Of a DNA stretch of 34,482 nt, positions 22,863 through 30,533 are shown piece after piece. Source of the DNA: Spirochaetia bacterium (GTDB taxonomy: Bacteria; Spirochaetota; Spirochaetia; CADAEX01). Both the position numbers and the translations under genes were made by a program. The stretch covers positions 1 through 34,482 of the forward strand of contig JAGCGL010000076.1 of assembly GCA_017649605.1 (NCBI GenBank), written 5' to 3'. The stretch's first letter is position 1. Every line of letters begins with the position of its first letter. The notes under the pieces were generated by a model that was given only the letters and a program-made list of their open reading frames with translations, searched no databases and was not told the origin of the DNA.

Positions 22863-23632
22863 AGAATATGGTTTGTCAAGGTTAAAGCCGAAAGTTCCTG
22901 CTCCGAAAGTTCCCTGTAACAGCCTGGTTCAAGAGCCGGATCCAGGGTCAGATGATTCATCCTTATCCGCCTTAGATAGATGACCCTGTTCCCAAGGGCG
23001 GCAAATATCCGTTTGACCTCGTGATAAAGCCCCTCGTATATGGTCAGGCAGCATGTGGTTCTGCTCTCCCACTCAAGCTCTCCACCCCGGCAGACCGCCC
23101 CAGGCTCATGGTCCTCGGGGGCAATTTCTACACCGGCCGCCACAGCTTCGGCATACTGTCTCTGCTCTTCTTCCGAGACAGCTTTTTCTAGCTGCACAAA
23201 ATAGGTCTTTGGAACATGATGCTTAGGGGATGTCAGCCTGTGATTCAGCTCTCCATCGGTAGTAAGAATCAGAAGCCCCTCGGTATCCAGGTCAAGGCGC
23301 CCTACAATTCCAAGCTCGCCACCCAGCCTTTTTCCCCGGTCGCTCTCTTTCAGAAGGTCGAACACTGTGGGGTTAGCTCCTCCCTTCGAGGAGCAGACAT
23401 AACCTGAAGGCTTGTTCAGCATATAGTACACATGGACTGCAACCTGCAGAATCTGCCCATCAACTGCAACCTTATCCCTGGAAAGGCTCACATGGATATC
23501 TGAACGCTCTGCCGGCACTCCGTTCACAGTCACAAGCCCAGCCTTCACCAGCCCCTTAACATCGCTCCGGGATCCATATCCACTGTTTGCCAAAAGCCGG
23601 TCAAGCCGCACATTATCCTTAGTCTGTCCCAT
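22859..23632 (-). CDS. rsuA: RsuA-family ribosomal small-subunit pseudouridine synthase
   Basis: A 257-residue enzyme expected to make a pseudouridine in 16S rRNA. Residues about 7-55 are an S4 RNA-binding domain (VRLDRLLANSGYGSRSDVKGLVKAGLVTVNG). The catalytic Asp is in GRLDLDTEGLLILTTDGE. The ending YEGLYHEVKRIFAALGNRV is the RsuA version of the family motif, favouring RsuA over RluB/E/F. I use the ATG at 23632 and not the TTG at 23650: TATAAT ends six bases before this ATG, and the upstream part would overlap the promoter. It heads the rsuA-lolA-rodZ-rimO-pcrA operon. Confidence 0.9.
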   Translation of the reverse strand: MGQTKDNVRLDRLLANSGYGSRSDVKGLVKAGLVTVNGVPAERSDIHVSLSRDKVAVDGQILQVAVHVYYMLNKPSGYVCSSKGGANPTVFDLLKESDRGKRLGGELGIVGRLDLDTEGLLILTTDGELNHRLTSPKHHVPKTYFVQLEKAVSEEEQRQYAEAVAAGVEIAPEDHEPGAVCRGGELEWESRTTCCLTIYEGLYHEVKRIFAALGNRVIYLRRIRMNHLTLDPALEPGCYRELSEQELSALTLTNHIL

Positions 23633-23638
23633 GCTTTC

Positions 23639-23690
23639 ATTATAACACAATGCATAACCAGTTGACAGTTTAATTTTTTAAACTTACAAT
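23639..23690. promoter_or_regulatory. Divergent leaderless-type promoters sharing a -35 region (rsuA operon and XPB helicase)
   Basis: Rightward: TTGACA (23662-23667), 17 bases, TACAAT (23685-23690), six bases, ATG 23697. Leftward: CTGTCA on the minus strand (23668-23663), 18 bases, TATAAT (23644-23639), six bases, ATG 23632. Neither gene has a ribosome site. The -35 boxes overlap almost fully, as they do at 16247-16253. Confidence 0.7.
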
Positions 23691-23696
23691 TTTTGA

Positions 23697-25364
23697 ATGG
23701 CCTTATCAGAAGAAAAACCGATCATAGTCCAGAGCGACGGCACTATCCTGCTGGATGTCCACTCCCCTAATTTCGAGGCGGCACGGGATGATATCTCTGT
23801 TTTTGCAGAGCTTGAGAAATCCCCTGAGCATATTCACACCTATTCCATCTCCCCCATCTCCCTGTGGAACGCCGCATCGGCCGGTATCCCTACAGATCAG
23901 GTGATAAAGCGGCTGAAGAAATGGTCCCGGTTTGCCATACCCGAGAATGTCCTGTTCCAGATCGAGGACAGCGGATCCCTTTTCGGCAAGTTAGTGCTGA
24001 CCGAATCGGAAAACCCCGATTACCTCCTACTCAAGGTGGAGAACATTGTTCTGTATAATTCTCTTCTTGCAGTGAAAAAGCTTGAGAAGCTGCTTTTGCC
24101 GGCTGCCGAAGATAACGCATTTCTGGTGAATGTCCTGGACCGGGGCACTGTCAAACAGGAGCTTATAAACCTTGGTTATCCAGTAAAGGATAACATACCT
24201 CTCCGGGCCGGAGACCCAATGGAGTTCAAGCTCCGCAAGACCACAGCCTCCGGTAAAAAGCTGGTGATCCGGGATTATCAGATAGAGGCGGCAAACGCAT
24301 TCTACGGCAAAGGTGCCCCGGGCAACGGTTACGGCACTGTAGTTATGGCCTGTGGCTCTGGAAAGACCATGGTGGGCATGAAGATAATGGAGCTTATGCA
24401 GACCCAGACCCTGATCCTTACCACCAATATTGCGGCAGTGCACCAGTGGATGGAGGAGCTTCTGGACAAGTCCTTTGCAAAGCCTGAGGATATCGGGGAA
24501 TACAGCGGCGAGAAGAAGGAGATAAAGCCTATCACTGTTGCCACCTACCAGATTCTCACCTGGAGGCCTGATAAAAAGGAGCACTTCCCCCATTTCGAGA
24601 TATTCAAGAAAAACAAATGGGGACTCATAATCTATGACGAGGTCCACCTGCTCCCTGCTCCGGTGTTCAGAATCACTGCCGAGATCCAGGCTATAAGCAG
24701 GGTCGGCCTTACCGCTACCCTTATCCGGGAAGATGGCAGGGAAAAGGATCTTTTCTCGCTGGTAGGGCCCAAAAAGTACGACAGCCCATGGAAAGACCTG
24801 CAGGCAAAAGGGTGGATTGCCGATGCATCCTGTCACGAGATCCGTGTGGAGCTCCCCGATGATATTAAAGTTCCCTATTCTATCGCAGGAAAAAGAGAGA
24901 AGTTCCGCCTTGCCTCAGAGAATCCCCGCAAACTGCCGATCATCAAAGAGCTCATAGACAACCATCCCGACGACTTTATCCTTATCATAGGGCAGTACCT
25001 TTCCCAGCTGAAAGAGGTCAAGAAGCTTCTGGATGTCCCCATAATAACAGGACAGACGCCGAACAAGACCAGAGAGGAGATCTACAATAGGTTCCGCCGC
25101 GGCGAGGAGAGGGTCATAATTGTATCCAAGGTGGCAAACTTTGCCATAGATCTGCCGGATGCATCCATGGCAATACAGATTTCGGGAAGCTTCGGCTCAA
25201 GGCAGGAGGAGGCCCAGCGTTTAGGCCGGATTTTGAGGCCAAAGGACAGGAACTCCACATTCTACACCCTTACATCAAGGTTCACTGTGGAGGAGGAATT
25301 CTCGGCAAACAGGCAGAAGTTCCTTACAGAACAGGGATACAGATATCTTATAGAAAGCCGGTGA
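23697..25364 (+). CDS. Bacterial XPB (Ercc3)-type DNA helicase
   Basis: A 555-residue superfamily 2 helicase. The N-terminal part (1-180) is the XPB damage-recognition-like region. The motor has Walker A GSGKT (Lys223), DEVH (314-317), GLTATLIRED with the XPB-specific RED motif (344-346), and QRLGRILRP (507-515). The thumb lies between the two motor lobes. Bacterial XPB unwinds DNA 3' to 5' and is proposed to help excision repair. It occurs in a limited set of bacteria, among them spirochaetes and mycobacteria. It has its own leaderless-type promoter, divergent from rsuA. The TGA at 25362-25364 abuts the murA stop. Confidence 0.92.
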   Translation: MALSEEKPIIVQSDGTILLDVHSPNFEAARDDISVFAELEKSPEHIHTYSISPISLWNAASAGIPTDQVIKRLKKWSRFAIPENVLFQIEDSGSLFGKLVLTESENPDYLLLKVENIVLYNSLLAVKKLEKLLLPAAEDNAFLVNVLDRGTVKQELINLGYPVKDNIPLRAGDPMEFKLRKTTASGKKLVIRDYQIEAANAFYGKGAPGNGYGTVVMACGSGKTMVGMKIMELMQTQTLILTTNIAAVHQWMEELLDKSFAKPEDIGEYSGEKKEIKPITVATYQILTWRPDKKEHFPHFEIFKKNKWGLIIYDEVHLLPAPVFRITAEIQAISRVGLTATLIREDGREKDLFSLVGPKKYDSPWKDLQAKGWIADASCHEIRVELPDDIKVPYSIAGKREKFRLASENPRKLPIIKELIDNHPDDFILIIGQYLSQLKEVKKLLDVPIITGQTPNKTREEIYNRFRRGEERVIIVSKVANFAIDLPDASMAIQISGSFGSRQEEAQRLGRILRPKDRNSTFYTLTSRFTVEEEFSANRQKFLTEQGYRYLIESR

Positions 25365-26645
25365 TTACTCGGAAATCCGCTCTATTTTAGCACCCAGGCT
25401 CTTGAGCTTTGCGGCCAGGTTCTCGTAGCCCCGCTCTATCTGGTAGATGTTGCTTATAGTGCTCTTTCCCTCCGCACACAGCGCTGCAATGACCATAGCC
25501 ATACCAGCCCGGACATCAGGAGAAACCATGCTGGAGCCCTTTAGGGCTGCCGGACCGCTTACCACAGCACGGTGCGGGTCGCACAGCACAATCTTTGCAC
25601 CCATGGCAATAAGCTTATCCACAAAGAACATCCTCGATTCGAACATCTTCTCGTGTATCAGGACAGTACCGCTCACCTGGGTTGCCACAACTGTGATTAT
25701 ACTGGTCAAATCGGGTGGGAATCCTGGCCACGGGGCATCGTCTATAGATGGAATCTGATCTCCCATATCAGGCTTTACCCGCAGCTCCTGCCGTGGTCTT
25801 ATAAGTATTGAGTTGCCACTGGTCTCCCAGTTTATTCCCAGTTTGCCGAATGCAATTTTCGCCATCCGCAGGTTCTTAGGCTCTGCATCGATTATCTCCA
25901 GCCTGCTGTGGGTGACAGCAGCAAGACCTATGTAAGAGCCTACCTCCATGAAATCAGAGCCTATCCGGAACTGTGTGCCGTGGAGTTTCTCCACCCCTTT
26001 AATCCGGAGGATATTGGAGCCGATTCCCTCGATCTTAGCCCCCATGGAGACCAGCATGTTGCACAGATCCTGCACATGGGGCTCGGAGGCTGCGTTCTGA
26101 ATCACAGTATCGCCCTCGGCCAATACAGCTGTCATTATTGCGTTCTCGGTAGCAGTTACAGAGGCTTCGTCCAGGAATAGATCCACACCCACCAGCTTGT
26201 TGGCAGTAACCTTGTATACACCGTCAACAGAAACCCGGGCACCCAGCTCGGAGAAAGCCAAGAAGTGGGTATCAAGCCTTCTGTGGCCTATTACATCGCC
26301 TCCCGGAGGTGGGAAAGTAACGCTGCCGGTCCTGGCCAGAAGCGGTCCTGCAAAAAGGATTGAGGCTCTTACAGCCTTGGCCTCGGCGGCCGGAATCTCG
26401 GCCTTCTTTATATCAGTTGTCTTGATGGAATACTTGTTGGTGCCCAGCCAGGTCACCTTGGAGCCCAGCTGCTTGAGAATCCTCACCATTACAGAGACAT
26501 CCTCAATCTCGGGAATGTTCTCCAAAATAACTTCTTCATCGGTAAGCAGTGCAGCGGCAAGGCATGGAAGCGCCGCATTCTTGTTTCCACTGGCCTTGAT
26601 CTTGCCTTTCAGCGGATAAGAACCCTCAATAATATATTTATCCAT
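25365..26645 (-). CDS. murA: UDP-N-acetylglucosamine 1-carboxyvinyltransferase, Asp-type
   Basis: A 426-residue enzyme for the first committed step of peptidoglycan synthesis: it joins enolpyruvate to UDP-GlcNAc. Lys22/Asn23 in SGNKNAALP and the active-site loop are in place. In that loop the sequence is PPGGDVIGHRRLD, so Asp117 replaces the Cys (Cys115 in E. coli) that fosfomycin attacks. Enzymes with Asp here are active and fosfomycin-insensitive, as described for mycobacteria, chlamydiae and Borrelia. The rest of the inside-out barrel looks complete. A GGTGG site precedes the ATG. It is the last gene of the leftward deoA operon and ends directly against the XPB stop. Confidence 0.95.
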   Translation of the reverse strand: MDKYIIEGSYPLKGKIKASGNKNAALPCLAAALLTDEEVILENIPEIEDVSVMVRILKQLGSKVTWLGTNKYSIKTTDIKKAEIPAAEAKAVRASILFAGPLLARTGSVTFPPPGGDVIGHRRLDTHFLAFSELGARVSVDGVYKVTANKLVGVDLFLDEASVTATENAIMTAVLAEGDTVIQNAASEPHVQDLCNMLVSMGAKIEGIGSNILRIKGVEKLHGTQFRIGSDFMEVGSYIGLAAVTHSRLEIIDAEPKNLRMAKIAFGKLGINWETSGNSILIRPRQELRVKPDMGDQIPSIDDAPWPGFPPDLTSIITVVATQVSGTVLIHEKMFESRMFFVDKLIAMGAKIVLCDPHRAVVSGPAALKGSSMVSPDVRAGMAMVIAALCAEGKSTISNIYQIERGYENLAAKLKSLGAKIERISE

Positions 26646-26676
26646 ATTTCCACCTTACAATGGTAAAAACAGGCTG

Positions 26677-27879
26677 TCAAGCCAGCAGAATCTGACCGTA
26701 CTGCCCATCAAATCCATATTTTATCTTAAATCTGTTCTCCTTGACAGTCCTGATACCCTCGGCAACCACATCAGGAACACCCTTCAGTGCCACCTCTCCA
26801 TCCTGGAACCAGAGGCTGCTCTCAGTGCCCACCTGGGCTGTAATCTTTTTATAAAGGTCTTCGGCCTTCTTGGAGCCGGCGCCACAACCCAGGCTGGCGG
26901 CAATTATTTCAATAAGCGGCATCTGGTAGACAAACTCCTGCTTCCGTACGGCAAGCCCGCTTGATATGCGTTTTATCCGCTGCCGCACCCCTTCCACAAA
27001 GGGCTTGCCGCACAGGGGACAGACCTCGGGCGGGTTATCAAGATACCAGACCTCCTGCCCGTTATGGCCCGGTCTGTCTCCTCGGTGTCCTGTCAGGTAG
27101 TAGCGCCCCTCGAAGGGTGGGAACTCCGCAGTCTTAAGGACAGCCTTGGCAGACAGCGCTGCCAGGACACCGGAAGCAGACTTCTCAGGCACATCCAGCA
27201 GAGTAAATTCCCGGCCCAGCCGGTTGAATGCAGCTGAGTGGGCATCGCTTGAAGAGATAAGGGGAACATCCAGGCCGCCAGCCACAGCAGCCAGCATCTC
27301 GGGGTCGGCGCTGAGCCCTGTCTCCAGGGCATCAATAAGCGTGGTATTTTCACCCCATATCTCCATGATAGAGTCAACGGGGTTCTTGCCGCCGAGGATT
27401 CCTTCGGGTGTCACAACATGGGCAGGCACTATGGCAACCCGTGCATGGTACTTCATCTCCAAGAAGAAATCCTGCATCTCCACATAGCTGTCAAACTTGA
27501 CAAACGGACGCCCTATTCCCAGCTTGGAACCTTTTTTCTCCATCATTGCCCTGACTGTATAGACACTCTCCATATCGCCGAAGAGTATCACCACATGAAA
27601 CAGCTTCCGCTTGGCCGGATTCGGGGCATAAGGCAGTGTGACTATAATCTCGGTCTGGGGCATCAGATACTGGTCATCTTTGATCACCCACATCGATTTC
27701 TGCCTGTCAAAGTGGAACTCTGCCCCAAGCTCATCCTCCCACTTCTTAAGCAGGATATCACCGCTGCCGTAAATATTGATTCCCTTGATTCCCATAACAT
27801 AGGAAAGGCGCTTGAAATCTGATTTTCCGGAGGCTCCGGCATAAGGGGAATGGGAATGAAGATCAACTACATAGTTCAT
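26677..27879 (-). CDS. PHP-domain protein, endonuclease Q-like
   Basis: A 400-residue protein with an N-terminal PHP metal domain: Asp6, His8, His10 (DLHSHSPYAGAS), His154 (PAHVVTP) and Asp212/His214 (SSSDAHS). A GRYYLTGHR stretch comes next, and a CPLCGKPF site (Cys287, Cys290) followed by GVRQRIKRIS. This is the layout of endonuclease Q and the related TIGR00375 proteins, which cut DNA 5' of deaminated bases or abasic sites. Only one CxxC pair is clear; the other zinc ligands seen in some relatives are not obvious. It is placed between a cell-wall lipoprotein and murA, and is co-transcribed with them. An AGGGA site precedes the ATG. Confidence 0.8.
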   Translation of the reverse strand: MNYVVDLHSHSPYAGASGKSDFKRLSYVMGIKGINIYGSGDILLKKWEDELGAEFHFDRQKSMWVIKDDQYLMPQTEIIVTLPYAPNPAKRKLFHVVILFGDMESVYTVRAMMEKKGSKLGIGRPFVKFDSYVEMQDFFLEMKYHARVAIVPAHVVTPEGILGGKNPVDSIMEIWGENTTLIDALETGLSADPEMLAAVAGGLDVPLISSSDAHSAAFNRLGREFTLLDVPEKSASGVLAALSAKAVLKTAEFPPFEGRYYLTGHRGDRPGHNGQEVWYLDNPPEVCPLCGKPFVEGVRQRIKRISSGLAVRKQEFVYQMPLIEIIAASLGCGAGSKKAEDLYKKITAQVGTESSLWFQDGEVALKGVPDVVAEGIRTVKENRFKIKYGFDGQYGQILLA

Positions 27880-27887
27880 GGCTGTCC

Positions 27888-28589
27888 CTACTTCAGGAGA
27901 TATCCTTTTCCTGCATCCTTATACAGCTGCGATGCAAGGTATTTGTTCCCAGGGAGCTTCTTTGCCTTGCTGTCACGCATTGCGGCGTTGTAAGCCGGAT
28001 CGTTGGCATGAAGCAGGTTCATCTTCTCGAAGACAATCCCTTTCTTATCATGATGATGGACATAGACCACCTCGCCCGAACGCTTGTCGGAGGAGACCAC
28101 CATGCCGATATGGCTCAGGACATCGTCGGCCCTGCCGTTTTTGTTGGCATCGTAGGTGTTGTCCCAGAACAGGATATCGCCAGGAACAGGGACTGAAGGC
28201 CTGTAAACAAGCCCTTTTGAACGCAGTGTCTCGTGAATCCGCTGGACACCGCCGCCCTTATATTTCTTGAAATCTATGGTCAGGTCAACTCCTGCCTTCA
28301 TGTATATTGCGCTCACAACTCCAGAGCAGTCCATTCTATATTTTTTGCCGTTCACCGACAGGGATGTTTTTCCCTTTGCCCAGTAGGCTGCCTCCACCAG
28401 CTGCTTCTGTCTTGATGTAAGCCCCTTCACATCCTTTGGAATAGATTTTGGAGCCGCCTCTGCAATCCCTTTTGCCGCCCCCTTGTCCAATGCATGTTTC
28501 TTTGCCGGATAGTCAAAGATCTGGATTGTCTCGCAGCTTGAGAAAAGTATGGCCGAAAGCAGTAAAATGGCAGAGAAAAATCTTCTCAA
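27888..28589 (-). CDS. NlpC/P60-like lipoprotein with a calcium-type loop
   Basis: A 233-residue lipoprotein (lipobox LFSSC, Cys19) with a papain-like NlpC/P60 domain. The nucleophile is Cys88 (RMDCSGVVSAIY), the catalytic His is His160 (LSHIGMVV), and a third polar residue may be one of the His in VYVHHHD. It probably cleaves or remodels peptidoglycan. Just before the His is DANKNGRADD (147-156), which fits a calcium-binding EF/dockerin-type loop and is unusual for this family. The start is TTG at 28589, directly after the TGA of the patatin gene, with GGAG six bases upstream. Confidence 0.82.
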   Translation of the reverse strand: MRRFFSAILLLSAILFSSCETIQIFDYPAKKHALDKGAAKGIAEAAPKSIPKDVKGLTSRQKQLVEAAYWAKGKTSLSVNGKKYRMDCSGVVSAIYMKAGVDLTIDFKKYKGGGVQRIHETLRSKGLVYRPSVPVPGDILFWDNTYDANKNGRADDVLSHIGMVVSSDKRSGEVVYVHHHDKKGIVFEKMNLLHANDPAYNAAMRDSKAKKLPGNKYLASQLYKDAGKGYLLK

Positions 28590-30533
28590 TCAGAACTCCG
28601 TACCTATGGCAAATTTGGAGAATATCCTCTTCTGGTCAAAGTCCCAGCCGCCATAACAGAGGAACTTGACCGGCATTACACCGATGAAGCTGATATCAAA
28701 ATTAAGAGATAAACCTGCAGTGAATATAGTCTCGTCAAAGAAGTAGAAGTCGGCAAAGACTCCCAGCCTCACATCGTTGAAGATAAATGCCTCAGCAAGG
28801 CTTGGAGTAAAGTCAGGCTTAAGGTAGAAGGTGGTCTGGGCCATAAGCACCCGGTCAAAATCTCCGCTTATAGTTTTGCCCCGTACTCCGTCGTTCTTGT
28901 ACAGGCAGACTGTATCGTTGCCGGGGAGCGGCATTCTGTAGGTGGCTTTCTCCTCAAGATGGAGAAGCCATACCAGCCTGTGGTCAAAGGAGAGAGTGGC
29001 ACCCCAGCCGTCGGTATCCCGGTTCTCCTTGAAGCCGAAAGCAGAGAATCTGATGAACTTATCCCGTCCGATATATCCTTTTAAACCGGCACGGTGGAAT
29101 GAATCAATTTCATCCATATCCCTGTCCAGGGTTCCCTCGAATGTGCAGAATGGGTCAATGCCTGCCTTATCGCCGGAGAAGTAGATTATCTCGTTGTTGG
29201 AATAGTAATAGATTTTATGAAGTTCGTTGTCCTTGAAATCCACAAGCCCACGGGTCTTGGACTTGAAGAAATCACCCAGGGCAAATGTGAGGGCCGAGTC
29301 AAGGCCGTAGTTATCGGGGAACCAGTATTCCCGCAGGTTTATCCGCATAGTCTTGTATCCCAGCTCTTCCCCCAGGTAGAGATAGTTGTAGTTGTTCAGA
29401 TAGTAGTCGTTGGGAATCTCTCCCAGCATCGATATACCGATTGTAAAGAGAGGTGTCAGCTCCCGGAGGGGAATCATGTCAGTCTTCCGGTAGCGCCTGC
29501 AGTACTCCTCGATCTTCTCGTGGCTCTTTTCCCTCTTGGAGAGGAATATCTCCTTCTGAGACTCACTCTTGTCCGAAAGCTCTGCCAGGCTCTTAAGCTC
29601 ATCCATGTGATCTTCGGCACATTCATATCCCAGCTGGATAATCTCGGCGCTCTTGTCAAAGCCCATGAATGAATACTTCTCCACAGGATTCCGGAGCCAC
29701 ACCAGATTGTCGTGCTTCTTTATCTCCTCAACACCTTTACGGGTCTTGCTCACATCCTGCATACGGTTCACTACAGTCACAAAGTTCCGCAGGTTCTGCT
29801 TGAATGTGTACAATGTCGAGGAGACTGCCACTTTATCAGTATACCGGTATGCGTGGTCCACCGGCACAATATTGGTGCAGCCGCCGTCCATCAGCAGGTA
29901 GCCCATATATTCCTTCGGGGCAAAGTCCACAGGGATTACAATGCTTCCCTCGATTATGTCATACATGTCGCCGGCCTCGAATATAATCTGGCGGCGGGTG
30001 ATCAGGTCTTCGCAGATGACAGCCACAGGAATATCCAGGTCCTCTATGCGCCTGTCCCCCAGAATTCCGTGAATCACAGAGACAAAGCGGGATGTATCAA
30101 GGACACCGCCCTTGACGGGCAGCTGGGGTTTGAAGAACTCCCCCAGGGTGAACTCGGTCATCACATCGTAGATGTCGTCGCAGGAGATTCCGGCGCTGTA
30201 GAGGAGTGCAATGATAGAGCCCATGGAGTTGGTAACCATGAAGTCGGGGACAATCCCCTCCTCCTCCATCTTCTTCAGGACACCCAGATGGGCCATAGCC
30301 CGGGCTGCACCGCCGGAAAGGACAAGGCCTAAAGGCTGGGAACGCCCTGCTGCCGCCGCCCTCTCCTGAGCCTTCTTTATAAAGGCCTCTTCTCCGATAT
30401 AGACGGGGACATCAATAAGCATTATCTCGTCGCTGGTATCATAAGTCTCCTCTGCAATACAGAGAGAAGGGAGAATTAATATGAGAAGTAAGATGATGGA
30501 AACCAGCTTCCTCAAAGGTAATCTATTCCTCAA
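28590..30533 (-). CDS. Patatin-like phospholipase with a C-terminal outer-membrane beta-barrel
   Basis: A protein of up to 647 residues. After a signal peptide (about 10-27, LCIA-EE) comes a patatin lipase domain. It has the oxyanion loop SGGAARAMAHLG (73-84), the nucleophile in TNSMGS (Ser103) and the dyad Asp216 in MDGG. The usual GxSxG reads NxSxG. From about residue 370 the sequence alternates aromatic and polar residues in many beta strands and ends in Phe (FAIGTEF), as outer-membrane barrels do. This recalls PlpD-type (type Vd) proteins, though I see no clear POTRA domain. The start is TTG at 30533, or another TTG at 30515 with GAGGA upstream. It overlaps the deoA end. Confidence 0.83.
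   Translation of the reverse strand: MRNRLPLRKLVSIILLLILILPSLCIAEETYDTSDEIMLIDVPVYIGEEAFIKKAQERAAAAGRSQPLGLVLSGGAARAMAHLGVLKKMEEEGIVPDFMVTNSMGSIIALLYSAGISCDDIYDVMTEFTLGEFFKPQLPVKGGVLDTSRFVSVIHGILGDRRIEDLDIPVAVICEDLITRRQIIFEAGDMYDIIEGSIVIPVDFAPKEYMGYLLMDGGCTNIVPVDHAYRYTDKVAVSSTLYTFKQNLRNFVTVVNRMQDVSKTRKGVEEIKKHDNLVWLRNPVEKYSFMGFDKSAEIIQLGYECAEDHMDELKSLAELSDKSESQKEIFLSKREKSHEKIEEYCRRYRKTDMIPLRELTPLFTIGISMLGEIPNDYYLNNYNYLYLGEELGYKTMRINLREYWFPDNYGLDSALTFALGDFFKSKTRGLVDFKDNELHKIYYYSNNEIIYFSGDKAGIDPFCTFEGTLDRDMDEIDSFHRAGLKGYIGRDKFIRFSAFGFKENRDTDGWGATLSFDHRLVWLLHLEEKATYRMPLPGNDTVCLYKNDGVRGKTISGDFDRVLMAQTTFYLKPDFTPSLAEAFIFNDVRLGVFADFYFFDETIFTAGLSLNFDISFIGVMPVKFLCYGGWDFDQKRIFSKFAIGTEF

Noticed and set aside
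23633..23650. TTG start of rsuA at 23650
   Set aside because: It would translate through the TATAAT promoter box. The ATG at 23632 fits the family start and the promoter spacing.
24027..24836. 269-codon minus-strand frame opposite the XPB helicase
   Set aside because: It is an antisense shadow; the XPB motifs on the plus strand are complete.
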